NCBI GenBank assembly: GCA_021372515.1
Contig: JAJFUG010000113.1
Span: 1 to 58,600, forward strand
DNA: 58,600 nucleotides
Reading direction: 5' to 3'
From: a bacterium
GTDB taxonomy: Bacteria > Gemmatimonadota > Glassbacteria > GWA2-58-10
Under the pieces are notes generated by a model that made no database searches, was not told the DNA's origin, and worked only from the letters and a program-made list of their open reading frames with translations. Every line of letters begins with the position of its first letter. Within the stretch, counting starts at the first letter, position 1. Of the stretch, positions 1 to 8,955 are shown one piece after another. The position numbers and the translations under genes are program-made.

Positions 1-1014
1 GACAATATCCCCCAGGCCCATTTCCGCGCCATCCAGGCGGTCTGGGAGCACGGCGCCCGTATCCAAACCCAGTACGACCGCAAGGGTCCGTCCGGAGAAT
101 TCCTCGACCCGCCCAGCCGGGACGCCCGCGTGCTGATCGAGATCGCCGACCCGTTCGCCGAGCCGCGCTACCCGCCCATCCTTCACTCCGAGATCGGGGC
201 CTACATCGCCGAGATCATGGGGGCCAAGGACCACCTGGTGCTCTCCATGCGCGAGCTGGCCACAGCGGTTGCCCAGGGCGGCGTGCCGGATGAGAAACGC
301 TGGCCCTACACCTACTCCGGCCGTCTGCGCCGCTACCCCGACCTGATCGCGGCCGCGGCCTCGCTGGCGGCCGGCGTGTCCGGCAACCCGGCCGAGGCCC
401 TGTTCGAGGCGCTGGACAACCGCACGATGAACCAGATCGAGCTGGCTATAACCCGTATCGCCGAGACCCCGCACTCGCGCCGGGCGGTGATGACCACCGC
501 CATCCCGTTCATCGACAACTACCTGCGCGAGGACGTGCCCTGCCTGCGGGAGATACAGCTCCGGGCGCTGGAGGACGGCGACGGCGGGCTGGTGCTCAAC
601 ATGAACACGTTCTGGCGCTCGCGCGACCTCTACAAGGCCTGGCCCGACAACGTTATCGCCCTCACGTTCCTGCAGGACTGGATCGCCCGTGAGATTGGCC
701 GCCGCACCGGAGCGCCCTGCCGCACCGGCAGTTATGCCGATTACAGCGGCTCGCTGCACATCTACGGCAGCTATTTCAACGAGATCGAGGGCGACCCGTC
801 TCGCGGCCTGCGCAGCTTTTTCGAGCGTCACGACGAGGCCGCGTTCGTGGGGATGTCCATGACCGGCGAGATGGCCCGCGACCTCCTGGTGCTGCCCGAG
901 CTGAAAGACCTTCTGAGCGAGAACAAGATTGCGGAGTGGGGTTTCGGCCCGGAGCAGCAGCGGCTTATCGCCGCCCTGGCCGAGGACCTGGAGGCCGGGC
1001 GCAGCCGGGCCTGA
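1..1014 (+). CDS. Thymidylate synthase family protein (5' end outside window)
   Basis: The frame is open from base 1, so the start lies upstream and 337 residues are visible. The C-terminal half has the layout of the ThyA fold: an HSRR arginine pair (phosphate binding in ThyA), then VPC where ThyA has its catalytic PC, then RSRD, the DNVIAL stretch corresponding to the substrate-binding Asn region, and SLHIYGSYF corresponding to the ThyA D-x-HIY motif. The residue after the cysteine is Leu where ThyA usually has His, and overall similarity looks low. It may be a divergent dUMP/dCMP methylase or hydroxymethylase rather than the main ThyA. The family call is fairly safe; the substrate is not. 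Downstream lies a decayed insertion sequence. Confidence 0.7.
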   Translation, partial: DNIPQAHFRAIQAVWEHGARIQTQYDRKGPSGEFLDPPSRDARVLIEIADPFAEPRYPPILHSEIGAYIAEIMGAKDHLVLSMRELATAVAQGGVPDEKRWPYTYSGRLRRYPDLIAAAASLAAGVSGNPAEALFEALDNRTMNQIELAITRIAETPHSRRAVMTTAIPFIDNYLREDVPCLREIQLRALEDGDGGLVLNMNTFWRSRDLYKAWPDNVIALTFLQDWIAREIGRRTGAPCRTGSYADYSGSLHIYGSYFNEIEGDPSRGLRSFFERHDEAAFVGMSMTGEMARDLLVLPELKDLLSENKIAEWGFGPEQQRLIAALAEDLEAGRSRA

Positions 1015-1137
1015 GGCGGGTTTGCTTTCTCTGTCTGAAACAGCCAGACCCTTTGGGGTCGCGGCTGGAATGAGATTGCATCGTAATCCGGAAGAACAGG
1101 CGATGGGCAATTCATGAATCTGGCTATGCACATGTAT

Positions 1138-1163
1138 AAACCACATACGACATTTTGTGGTTT
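1138..1163. other. Inverted repeat at the edge of the IS remnant
   Basis: AAACCACA at 1138-1145 pairs perfectly with TGTGGTTT at 1156-1163 across a 10-base loop. It overlaps the transposase stop codon on the minus strand and follows the ThyA-like gene on the plus strand. It could be a weak terminator or part of the IS end; there is no strong T-run. Confidence 0.4.
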
Positions 1164-1815
1164 AGGAAACGGGTGAAGCACGCAGTATTCTTTCAGTTGT
1201 TATTGGTTCAATAGCAACAGCTTGTTGAACGAGCCGATAGAAAAGCACTCCTCTGGAACGGGATGTCCGTCGATTGAAACGAAAGGTGAACTCGTCCAGG
1301 CAGTATTCCAAATGAGAACTACGAACAGCGCCCTGATGAGTACCCAGGAGCCAGCGCTTAAGCAAAGATGACACCCGCTTTACCATAGGCAAGGGATTAT
1401 CTCCAATGCCAGACTCTTTACGGGCAACGGAATGGGTATATCCAAGGCTGCTCAGAAGCCCATAATGGCTAAAACCATCCGTTCGTACTACAGATCCAGG
1501 CTCAATGCGCGCTTGCACCGCTTGCGCCAAACTATTGCCGATGTATCAGACACGCGTAAAAGTCGGATTCGACCTATACGTCCAGCCTCTTCTTGGACCG
1601 CGATAACAACAGAAATTTTACCTGGCGTCCCACGGCCACGTTTTCCCAAGACCTTTTACCACCAATGTACGTCTCATCCACTTCAACTGCTCTCGAAAGA
1701 CGGTCTCGGCCTGGGTGCACCATTGCCACACGCATTTTGACATAGTCCATGCAGTACAATAACTGCCAAGCCCCGGCGCGCGTTGAAGCCCAAGAGCACT
1801 TAGCCCTGCATTTTT
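1162..1815 (-). pseudogene. IS1595-family (ISXO2-like) transposase, multiply frameshifted
   Basis: Reading the minus strand, consecutive pieces of one ISXO2-like DDE transposase appear in different frames. SALGLQRAPGLGSYCTAW is at about 1742-1812. VAMVHPGRDRLS and VEVDETYIGG (first catalytic Asp) are at about 1655-1742. GKRGRGTPGKISVVIAV and GRIGRIRL are at about 1540-1655. The C-terminal part with LKRWLLGTHQGAV and YLDEF-like FTFRFNRRTSRSRG is at 1162-1540. At least three frameshifts break it, and the N-terminal zinc-finger and helix region is missing, so it cannot make active enzyme. The remnant abuts the stop codon of the FG-GAP gene at 1816, which may mark the insertion boundary. No intact terminal repeats or target duplication were identified. 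Confidence 0.85.
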
Positions 1816-3942
1816 TCAATAAATTCTCACGCCCTTCTTCCCCGCCCTCTTCTCCCACCCCGGCAGGGAGACTATCGGCCGGTAGTTGCTCTCGTTGTAG
1901 AGCGGCGGCCGCTTCGGGGCGTAAACACTGTCCGCGCCGCATTCCCGGTCCTGGGTGTAGATATAGAGCCACTGAGGGTCCCAGGTGATTATCTCATCCC
2001 GCGGATCGCCGGTCAGATCATGGACCTCGTAGGCCAGGTCCGGGTGGCCATCGGAGGGGAACTGCACCACGCAGCGGCCCCAGCCGTCATACAGCCCCCC
2101 GTCGCCGTCCGGGCTGGTGGACAGGCAGATCAGCTCGCTGCCGTCCCCGCGCCAGTTGACCGGCAGAACCGGCGAGCCGCCGTGGAACGGCTCGAAATGT
2201 ATGATCTCGTCCCCGTTGCTGTCGTACAGGGTTATCATCCCCGGCTCGCCCCAGTAGTTGATGTTGCAGTATTCCAGCCCCGGGACATCCGGCCGGAAAT
2301 TCCCCACAGTGGGGGTCTGGGCGTGTCCCACCCGGTGGTGCTTGAGCAGTTTGCCGCTGGCCAGGTCCACCACCGCCACCCCGTCATCGCTGGCCGAAAT
2401 GAACACCCTGGGCGGCTTGCCGGCCAGGCTCAGGTCCGCGGCCAGGATACCGTCCGCGTGCTCCTGCAACTGGTCGTCCAGGGTCCAGAGCTGTTTGCCG
2501 TTGTCATCGAACAGCGAGTAGCCGATCAGCACCTCGTCCCTGCCGTCGTGGTCGTAATCGATGAACGACGGATAATGCGACAGGTTGGCCGTAGCGGTCC
2601 AGAGGGGCTTGAAATCGGTGGTGAAAGCCCAGAGGCGGGTGTGACGGTCCTTGATGATCACATCCTGGGGCTTGCCTGTGCCGCGCAGGTCGCAGAAAGC
2701 GAAGCAGTCGACATTCAGGAACGGCAGCAGGTCGCGGCGGTAGTAGTGGCTGTACTCGCGCCAGCTTGTCTCGTCCGGCAGGATTTTCGACTCCGGCACG
2801 CCGTAACGGGCCTTTTCCTTGCCGGTGCTTCCCTCCAGCACCTTGACCCACTCCCCGTCCGCGAAAATGACCTCACACTTCCCATCCCCATCCAGGTCGT
2901 GTATCTGCACGGCCGGATCGTAGCTCAGCCAGGCGTGGTCGGTGTCGGGCAGGCCCCACTGCCAGAGCAGATGGCCATCCAGGTCGATTGCGGTCAGGCA
3001 GCTCACCCGGTTGTAGTTGGCGTCGAAGAACGGGATGTTCTGGATGAGCAGGATATCCAGCCTCCCGTCCCCGTCCAGGTCGCCCAGGCGCAGGGCGCGG
3101 GCCGCCCCGAAATCCTCGATCTTGATCCGTTTCCAGACCACCGGTTGCGGGTTGGCGCGCCGCAGGCTGTCCAGAAGGATGTCGCGCCGCTGGACAAAGG
3201 CCTGATAGCGTTTGTCCTCGGCCTTTGTCGTGCCGACAGTGATGCCGTGGAAACGCGCCGGGCAGGTGGCGAACAGCCCCACCTTGCCGCTGTCGAAGCG
3301 TTTGTCGCGGGCCTGGAGCACCGGCCGGCCGTCGATAAAGCAGCTTATCCGGTCGCCGGAAGCCTCCACCCGCAGGCAGTAGCGCCGCATGGGGTCGGTG
3401 GCGAAATGCCCCGCGGCCAGCTCGTACCAGCCATCCTCGCGGAAACCCTTCTCCCCGTCCCGGGCGCGCAGGGTGAGCGTGTCCCCCGCTCCCAGGGCGA
3501 ACAGGTAGTAGTGACGGCCGTTCTGGTAGCGGAACACCACCCCGTTCAGGTCGGTCCGGGTGAACGGCGTGACAGTCACCTCCGCGGCGTAGTCGCTCCA
3601 GTCACGGTCGCCGCGCACCAACATCGGGTAGATATAGTCATGGGTCCAGACCGAGCTGTTGTAGCCCAGATATTCGAGCACCCGGGCGCTGTCTGCCAGG
3701 AATATTTTCCATTCCTCGGGACCGCGGTTGTTGACCACCTCCCAGCCGCCCATGTACTCGCGCGGCACGTGGTGGTACTCGGGGAAGCCCGGCTTGACAT
3801 ACTCGCCGAACCTGCCCGGCGCGTAGCGCGAGAAATCGTCCCGGTCCAGGAGCGCGGGCGTGGCCACGGGTCCTTGCGCCACGGCCCGGGCCGCGTAAAG
3901 GCAGAGGAACATTGCGAACCCAATCCATGACATCCTGTGCAT
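1816..3942 (-). CDS. Secreted FG-GAP/VCBS repeat protein with LamG-like N-terminal domain
   Basis: 708 residues. A signal peptide (about residues 1-23, ending ARAVAQ) is followed by a jelly-roll, concanavalin-like region (about 30-230) typical of laminin-G or DUF1080-type sugar-binding folds. Next come beta-propeller FG-GAP repeats with calcium-binding loops: DLDGDGRLDIL, DLDGDGKCEVIF, DYDHDGRDEVLIGY. The tail contains a YNESNYRP..SLPGW segment. Rhamnogalacturonan lyases and related secreted propellers share this build, but catalytic residues cannot be assigned, so carbohydrate binding or cleavage outside the cell is inferred. A GGAGG precedes the chosen ATG by four bases. The IS remnant begins at the stop codon, so the native C-terminus may have been altered. 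Confidence 0.7.
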   Translation of the reverse strand: MHRMSWIGFAMFLCLYAARAVAQGPVATPALLDRDDFSRYAPGRFGEYVKPGFPEYHHVPREYMGGWEVVNNRGPEEWKIFLADSARVLEYLGYNSSVWTHDYIYPMLVRGDRDWSDYAAEVTVTPFTRTDLNGVVFRYQNGRHYYLFALGAGDTLTLRARDGEKGFREDGWYELAAGHFATDPMRRYCLRVEASGDRISCFIDGRPVLQARDKRFDSGKVGLFATCPARFHGITVGTTKAEDKRYQAFVQRRDILLDSLRRANPQPVVWKRIKIEDFGAARALRLGDLDGDGRLDILLIQNIPFFDANYNRVSCLTAIDLDGHLLWQWGLPDTDHAWLSYDPAVQIHDLDGDGKCEVIFADGEWVKVLEGSTGKEKARYGVPESKILPDETSWREYSHYYRRDLLPFLNVDCFAFCDLRGTGKPQDVIIKDRHTRLWAFTTDFKPLWTATANLSHYPSFIDYDHDGRDEVLIGYSLFDDNGKQLWTLDDQLQEHADGILAADLSLAGKPPRVFISASDDGVAVVDLASGKLLKHHRVGHAQTPTVGNFRPDVPGLEYCNINYWGEPGMITLYDSNGDEIIHFEPFHGGSPVLPVNWRGDGSELICLSTSPDGDGGLYDGWGRCVVQFPSDGHPDLAYEVHDLTGDPRDEIITWDPQWLYIYTQDRECGADSVYAPKRPPLYNESNYRPIVSLPGWEKRAGKKGVRIY

Positions 3943-3976
3943 CCATCCTCCACGGCCCTGCCGGACCGGCTTCGAT

Positions 3977-5467
3977 TCAGAGGCTCTTCAGCGCCGCCTC
4001 AAGACGGTCGCAGAAAGTGCGAAGAACCTTAATGCGGGCGAAATACTTGTCGTTGGCCTCGACCAGGGTCCAGGGCGCGATCTCGGTGCTGGTGCGGTCG
4101 ATCATGTCGCAGACCGCGACCTCGTACTGCTCCCATTTGTCACGGTTGCGCCAGTCCTCCTCCGTGATCTTGAAATGCTTGAACGTGGTGTTCTCGCGCT
4201 CCTTGAACCGGGTGAGCTGCTCGTCCTTGCTGATCGCGAGCCAGAACTTGAGGATCACGGTGCGGTGACGGACAAGCTGCTCCTCGAAATCGTTCATCTC
4301 GCTGTAGGCGCGCATCCAGTCATGCTCGGAGCAGAACCCCTCGATCCGCTCGACCATTACCCGCCCGTACCAGGAGCGGTCGAAAACGGTGATCACGCCG
4401 CGGCGGGGAAGGTGGCGCCAGAAACGCCAGAGGTAGGGCTGGACACGTTCCTCCTCGGTGGGCGCGGCTATGGGGATCACCCGGTAGCAGCGGGCATCCA
4501 GAGCGCCGGTGACACGCCGGATCGCCCCGCCCTTACCCGCGGCGTCGTTGCCCTCGAACACGGCCACCATCGATATCTCATGGAACTTGGGGTGACGGGT
4601 GAGCAAGTTGAGCCGCCCCTGGTATTTCTCCAGCTCCCGGCGGTAGGCCTCCTTGTCCAGGCTCTGGCTCAGGTCCATGGCGCGCAGCACGTGCAGGTTG
4701 TCGATGGCCGGCATCAGGGGCGGAGTGGTGACCGCGGCCGCGGCCGGCTTGTCGTTTTTGGCCAGGCGGTGCTGAAGGGCCTGCAGAAGGCTTTTGCCCA
4801 CGGTCAGGTGGCGGAAGCGCGGGTCGGTGCCCTCGACTATGGTCCAGGGGGATTCGGCCGTGCTGGTCTGACGGATCGCGTGCTCCCAGACCCGGCGGAT
4901 AGTGTCGTACTGCTTGTGGTTCTTCCAGTCGTTATCGCTCACCCGCCAGCGGCTGTCCGGGTCTTTCTCCAGCTTGCGGAAACGCCGTTTCTGCTGCTCC
5001 TTGGACAGGTGCAGCCAGTATTTGAGTATCACCACCCCGTCATCCGAGAGCATCTTCTCCAGACGGTTGATACGCTCCATGGCCTGATCCAACTCGGAGT
5101 TGCCGGTCTGTTCCGAGACCCGGCGGCGGATCGGCTCGTTGTACCAGGACTCGACGAAAACGCCTATCTTGCCCTTGGGCGGCAGGGCGCGCCAGTAGCG
5201 CCACATCGGCGGGCGCTCCAGCTCCTCATCCGAGGGTGTGCCCATGGCGTTGGTCTGCACGTGGCGCGGATCGAGCCAGGCGTTGAGGACGCTCAAGGTT
5301 TCGCCCTTTCCGGCGCCATCCATGCCGGCCAGGATCAGGATCACCGCGAAACGGCCGCTCTTGACCGCTTCAAGCTGTGCATCGAGCAACTGCTCGCGCA
5401 GTACCGGCTCCTCCTGTTCGAAGGTTTTCTTGTCGATCTTGTGTCCCAGTTCCGCCGATTCGAACAT
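3977..5467 (-). CDS. pap: Polyphosphate:AMP phosphotransferase (tandem PPK2 domains)
   Basis: 496 residues, the usual length for Pap. Two PPK2 kinase domains are in tandem. The first has the Walker A-like GMDGAGKGE (residues 48-56). The second has GNDAAGKGG followed by FDRSWYGRV, the lid and Walker B region of active PPK2 enzymes. The known reaction is polyP(n) + AMP giving ADP + polyP(n-1) in the cytoplasm, allowing ADP/ATP recovery from polyphosphate. In tandem PPK2 enzymes the C-terminal domain generally holds the activity; here it looks complete, whereas the first domain has ESWYNE in place of DRSWY. GGAGGAGG lies 5 bases or so before the ATG. It is flanked by unrelated secreted-protein genes and is probably a single transcription unit. 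Confidence 0.9.
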   Translation of the reverse strand: MFESAELGHKIDKKTFEQEEPVLREQLLDAQLEAVKSGRFAVILILAGMDGAGKGETLSVLNAWLDPRHVQTNAMGTPSDEELERPPMWRYWRALPPKGKIGVFVESWYNEPIRRRVSEQTGNSELDQAMERINRLEKMLSDDGVVILKYWLHLSKEQQKRRFRKLEKDPDSRWRVSDNDWKNHKQYDTIRRVWEHAIRQTSTAESPWTIVEGTDPRFRHLTVGKSLLQALQHRLAKNDKPAAAAVTTPPLMPAIDNLHVLRAMDLSQSLDKEAYRRELEKYQGRLNLLTRHPKFHEISMVAVFEGNDAAGKGGAIRRVTGALDARCYRVIPIAAPTEEERVQPYLWRFWRHLPRRGVITVFDRSWYGRVMVERIEGFCSEHDWMRAYSEMNDFEEQLVRHRTVILKFWLAISKDEQLTRFKERENTTFKHFKITEEDWRNRDKWEQYEVAVCDMIDRTSTEIAPWTLVEANDKYFARIKVLRTFCDRLEAALKSL

Positions 5468-5599
5468 CTGCGCCTCCTCCGGGATTGCCGGATGATTCAG
5501 GCGTCATGCCTCCATCGGGAGGAGGGTTCCCGGCGTGGATCGGTCTTATCCCTTCCGTTCAACACGAAGAGGTGGGGCCCACGCCCGGCCCGTGACAAA

Positions 5600-7318
5600 T
5601 CAGGGATACGAGACAATCAGGCCGTCACAGCGCACGAGGCCCGGTGTTTCGATATGGTAGAGCGCCCGGTTGTCCTGGAAGAACATCTCGGGAGTCAGGC
5701 GCTTGCAGTCGGTCCTCTGCCCCAGGCTGTCGCTCCACAGGTAAGTTACCAGGATATCCCCCTTGACCTGGGCGGCGTCCTGCACCTTGAACTGCACCCG
5801 GTTGTCCCCCTCGAACAGTTGTGGCAGGGACATGATCCCGTTCTCGAAGAACGTGACTATGCGCAGGTCGCTCAGACCCACGGCCGAGGCCTGCCCGGCA
5901 GCGGCCAGCTTGAGGCGCAGACGGTAGCGGTAGGCGCCGTGGAAAGTGCTCCCGCCCTCGGCGGCATCCGTCCGGTCCAGCGTGACCAGGAACTCGCCCG
6001 GCTTGTCGGCCAGACTGCGCCAGGGCAGCCATTCGGCCTCCTGGACCGGCCCGCGGGGACTGGCAGCCTCGCTCTGCAACGACAGCTCCACTTTATCATC
6101 CTTGCCCCCCACCAGCGTACCGGCCACGAAACCGTCCACCAGGATATAGGGGCTGTAGAACTGGAGCACCCACTCGCCCGTGCCGCCATCGGCCGCAGGA
6201 CGGATGAACGGAGCGGAGGCATAGGTTGCCAGACCCTCACCAGAGGCCTTGACCTCGTCCAGGTCGCCGCGCCACAGTTGCGGGCGATAGGTGATCTTAC
6301 CCCAGGCCTGGCCCAGGGAGAGGTCGCCCTCCAGGTAGGAGGGGTAGCCCAGGCCGGACGGCACGCGTGTCATATAGGGGCGCATGAGCTTGTAATTCGG
6401 GTCGTTCTTCTCGCCATCCGCCCCGGTCATGCTGGCCCCGATCCGGTAGAAACGGCCCTCTGGCAGGAACATGTCCTTGTCGGCCTTGGGCACGTACCAT
6501 TTTTTCATCCGGTTGTCCCACCAGCGCTCAATAGTGGCGCCGCGCGGCAGGCTGAAATTCATGTCGTGGCGCGGGGCGCCCAGGCGGTACTGACGGTCGC
6601 GGAACACCACCTCCGGCTCACCCCCGGCGGCGCGCCAGGCGTCCTCGGACTGGAACATCGGCTTGGGCTTCAGCCAGAGCAGGCGCTCGAACTCGTGCTG
6701 CGGGAACTCGACGAACGGACGGCAGCGGTTCCTGTAGCCGAGGTTCGCCCGCACGTTGCGGTCATCCCCCACGCCCTCCCAGTCCAGGATCCGGGCCTCC
6801 GGGGCGTCCCGCTCCAGCAGGTAATAGCCGTAGCGCGCGTCGAACGCCCCGAAGCGTCCCTCCATGCGGATACGGTACATAGTGTGGAAACCGCCGTTTT
6901 CGTGCATCACCACCACCCGGTCGGCTGCCAGGCTGTCGCCGGTGTACTCCTGCCAGAGGCCCTCGGCCACCAGACTGTGAGTGCTGCAATAGCCCCAGCC
7001 GTAGACGAACAGGTGCTTGTTGAGGTCGAAGACGAACTGCTCGCGGCCCCAGGGGCCCTCATAGGCGTGGGCCATGCCGCCCACGCCCTCGCACAGACGG
7101 TTGAACAGGCGCACCCACTTGAACAGGCTCACCGCCTTGTCCCGCTCGGAGCCGCCCTCCACCCCATCCAGCCGGAACGCATCCCGCAGCCAGACCAGGG
7201 CATCCGAGGTCTCGGGCCAGCGGTCCGCCACCACCAGCGGCCCCCGCACCTCGGCTTTGAGCGGCCCTGCCAGGGACAGACAGATACTCAATAGAAGCAC
7301 CGCGATATAACCCGGCAT
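5600..7318 (-). CDS. Secreted transglutaminase-like protein
   Basis: 572 residues from the ATG at 7318, chosen because GGAGGAAGGT sits just upstream and the protein then begins with a clean signal peptide ending around LKA-EV. The N-terminal half has the order of a transglutaminase-like cysteine-protease fold: Cys in WGYCSTHS, His in NGGFHTMY, Asp in GAFDARYG. The C-terminal half is beta-rich and unassigned. Many secreted proteins of this kind in environmental bacteria act on cell-wall or matrix peptides, but no substrate can be read here. The gene stands alone, with a sigma-70-like promoter upstream and a 132-base gap before pap. Confidence 0.6.
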   Translation of the reverse strand: MPGYIAVLLLSICLSLAGPLKAEVRGPLVVADRWPETSDALVWLRDAFRLDGVEGGSERDKAVSLFKWVRLFNRLCEGVGGMAHAYEGPWGREQFVFDLNKHLFVYGWGYCSTHSLVAEGLWQEYTGDSLAADRVVVMHENGGFHTMYRIRMEGRFGAFDARYGYYLLERDAPEARILDWEGVGDDRNVRANLGYRNRCRPFVEFPQHEFERLLWLKPKPMFQSEDAWRAAGGEPEVVFRDRQYRLGAPRHDMNFSLPRGATIERWWDNRMKKWYVPKADKDMFLPEGRFYRIGASMTGADGEKNDPNYKLMRPYMTRVPSGLGYPSYLEGDLSLGQAWGKITYRPQLWRGDLDEVKASGEGLATYASAPFIRPAADGGTGEWVLQFYSPYILVDGFVAGTLVGGKDDKVELSLQSEAASPRGPVQEAEWLPWRSLADKPGEFLVTLDRTDAAEGGSTFHGAYRYRLRLKLAAAGQASAVGLSDLRIVTFFENGIMSLPQLFEGDNRVQFKVQDAAQVKGDILVTYLWSDSLGQRTDCKRLTPEMFFQDNRALYHIETPGLVRCDGLIVSYP

Positions 7319-7374
7319 CGACCTTCCTCCAGGTTTTTTGTCATAAAAAGTTGTAATAACAGGCATGGGAACAG

Positions 7375-7403
7375 TATACACACACCGACAGCCTGTCTGT
7401 CAA
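7375..7403 (-). promoter_or_regulatory. Sigma-70-type promoter for the transglutaminase-like gene
   Basis: On the minus strand a perfect -35 TTGACA (7403-7398) is followed, after 17 bases, by TGTATA (7380-7375); an overlapping TATACT lies at 19 bases. Transcription would start near 7367, giving a leader of about 50 bases before the ATG at 7318. Confidence 0.6.
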
Positions 7404-7438
7404 GTCCGAAATAAAACAGGCGCCGCCGGTCGGTGGGC

Positions 7439-7903
7439 TCAGTCGCGCGATTGAAGAGAAAACACGATGAAGTCGGTGCGTGGCGGCTCCAGGCCGGCCT
7501 GGCGCAGCGCCCGGGCGATCTGGCCGCGATGGTAGGTGCCGTGGTTGGCCACGTGGGCCATGATATCCGCCACCGGTGCGCTGAACTCCTCGCCTTTCGT
7601 GTTGCGGTAGTTCAGGATACGGAAGTACTCATCCTCCGGGTGGATCTGGATGAACTCGGTCCAGGCGCGCACGTTATCGGCCAGCAGGGGACGGCAGCCC
7701 TCCACCGGCAGCTCGGGGAACACGGCCAGGGAGTCGTTGTTGATGTGGCGCAGACGGTTGAGCCAGATTTTTTCGGCGGCCAGGACGTGGGCGAACAGCT
7801 TGAGCGGCGTCGGGTCGGACGGCGTATCGTGCTCCAGCACACCCAGCACGCGGCGGTTGGCCCAGGAATTGTACTGGAAAAGGCGCAGGAAATACTTTCT
7901 CAT
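7439..7903 (-). CDS. DinB-fold metalloprotein
   Basis: 154 residues, the usual size of DinB/YfiT-type four-helix bundle proteins. It opens with FQYNSWANRRVL, a common N-terminal signature. The metal ligands are probably His in KLFAHVLAAE and the pair in HVANHGTYHRGQ, a motif strongly typical of the family. Members include thiol-dependent S-transferases and many uncharacterised stress proteins, so the reaction is unknown. GAGGAG precedes the ATG and lies inside the end of the upstream KduD-like gene, only 16 bases away, so the two are probably cotranscribed. Confidence 0.8.
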   Translation of the reverse strand: MRKYFLRLFQYNSWANRRVLGVLEHDTPSDPTPLKLFAHVLAAEKIWLNRLRHINNDSLAVFPELPVEGCRPLLADNVRAWTEFIQIHPEDEYFRILNYRNTKGEEFSAPVADIMAHVANHGTYHRGQIARALRQAGLEPPRTDFIVFSLQSRD

Positions 7904-7919
7904 CCTTTTATCTCCTCTT

Positions 7920-8684
7920 TCAACGGCTCATCCAGCCGCCATCCACCACCAGGACATGCCCCTGAACGTAGGACGCGGCATCCGAGGCCAGAAACAGCGC
8001 CGCACCGGCCATGTCCTCCGGCTCGGCCCAGCGTCCCTGCGGAATACGCTCCAGTATCTGACGGTTGCGCAGCGGGTCGGCCTGGAGCGCGGCGGTGACC
8101 TCGGTGCGCACGTAACCCGGGGCCAGGGCGTTGACTGTAAGCCCCCGTCCAGCCCACTCGTTGGCCAGGGCGCGGGTGAGCCCCGCCACGGCGTGCTTGG
8201 CCGCGGCGTAGGCCGGCACGGTGATCCCGCCCTGGAAACTGAGCAGCGAGGCCACGTTGATTATCCGTCCATAGCCGCGCTCCAGCATCCGCCCACCCGC
8301 GGCGCGGCACAGACGGAACACGGCCTGGAGGTTCAGCTCCAGCACGAAATTCCAGTCCTCGTCGCTGAAGAATTCGGCTTTTTCCCGCCGCGTGGTCCCG
8401 GCGTTGTTTAGCAGGATATCCAGCCCGCCCAACTCTTTTTCCGTGGCCTCCACCACCTGCACCGCAGTCTCGGGCCGGGCCAGGTCGGCCTCCAGCACCA
8501 GGGCGCGCCGCCCCAGGGCCTCGACCTGCACCGCCACCTTTCGTAAAGCCGCGCCCGAGCGGCTCACCAGGGCCACATCCGCCCCGGCCTCGGCATAGCC
8601 CAGGGCGCAGGCCCGGCCGATCCCACGGCTGGCCCCGGTCACCAGCGCCCGTCGCCCGGCCAGGCTGAACTTGTCCAGTATCAT
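7920..8684 (-). CDS. kduD: SDR oxidoreductase, probably 2-deoxy-D-gluconate 3-dehydrogenase (KduD-like)
   Basis: 254 residues from the ATG at 8684, preceded by GGAGGGATGG. This is a classical short-chain dehydrogenase: TGASRGIG cofactor loop, NNAG, catalytic Ser in NVASLLS, YAAAK with the Tyr and Lys, and a C-terminal VDGGW. The MILDKFSL opening, the ALANEWAGRGLTVNALAPGY block, and the RIPQGRWAEPED stretch match KduD better than FabG. KduD reduces or oxidises 2,5-diketo-3-deoxygluconate or deoxygluconate at the end of pectin and uronate breakdown. That would fit the secreted FG-GAP and beta-galactosidase proteins nearby, but other SDR substrates remain possible. Confidence 0.7.
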   Translation of the reverse strand: MILDKFSLAGRRALVTGASRGIGRACALGYAEAGADVALVSRSGAALRKVAVQVEALGRRALVLEADLARPETAVQVVEATEKELGGLDILLNNAGTTRREKAEFFSDEDWNFVLELNLQAVFRLCRAAGGRMLERGYGRIINVASLLSFQGGITVPAYAAAKHAVAGLTRALANEWAGRGLTVNALAPGYVRTEVTAALQADPLRNRQILERIPQGRWAEPEDMAGAALFLASDAASYVQGHVLVVDGGWMSR

Positions 8685-8853
8685 CCATCCCTCCATTACA
8701 GTAATCGGAATTTTCCCGTGCAAACCGCAATCTAATAAAAGCCAGGGGCGGATTCAAGCCGCGGGCGCACCCCCAGGCCGAATCCGGAAATACAATCTTA
8801 ACGGAAACCAGCCCCTTTACGTATAACCTGTGAGAACGTCAAACAGACAAATG

Positions 8854-8883
8854 TTCACCCGACGACAGGACAAGTGATATAAT
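8854..8883 (+). promoter_or_regulatory. Extended -10 promoter for the ECF sigma operon
   Basis: A perfect TATAAT at 8878-8883 is preceded by TG one base upstream (8875-8876), an extended -10. A weak -35 TTCACC lies at 8854-8859, 18 bases away. The sigma factor GTG start is at 8956, so the leader would be about 65 bases. Confidence 0.55.
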
Positions 8884-8955
8884 CAGGAAGCTTCTTAGCC
8901 GCGCTTGAATTCCTGAGAACAGAGCACCGGACCCACACGCGAAACGACCGGACCA

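Noticed and set aside
2020-3930. 636-codon open frame on the plus strand
   Set aside because: Shadow of the FG-GAP protein; the composition of the translated product is that of antisense frames (rich in Val, Ala, Gln and His).
4175-7294. 1039-codon open frame on the plus strand
   Set aside because: It runs opposite pap and the transglutaminase-like gene, both with clear motifs and ribosome sites. The long frame arises from GC-rich codon bias on the other strand.
7920-8684. FabG (3-oxoacyl-ACP reductase)
   Set aside because: The N-terminus, the NEWAGRGLTVNALAPGY block and the C-terminal GGW fit KduD better, and no fatty-acid genes are nearby.
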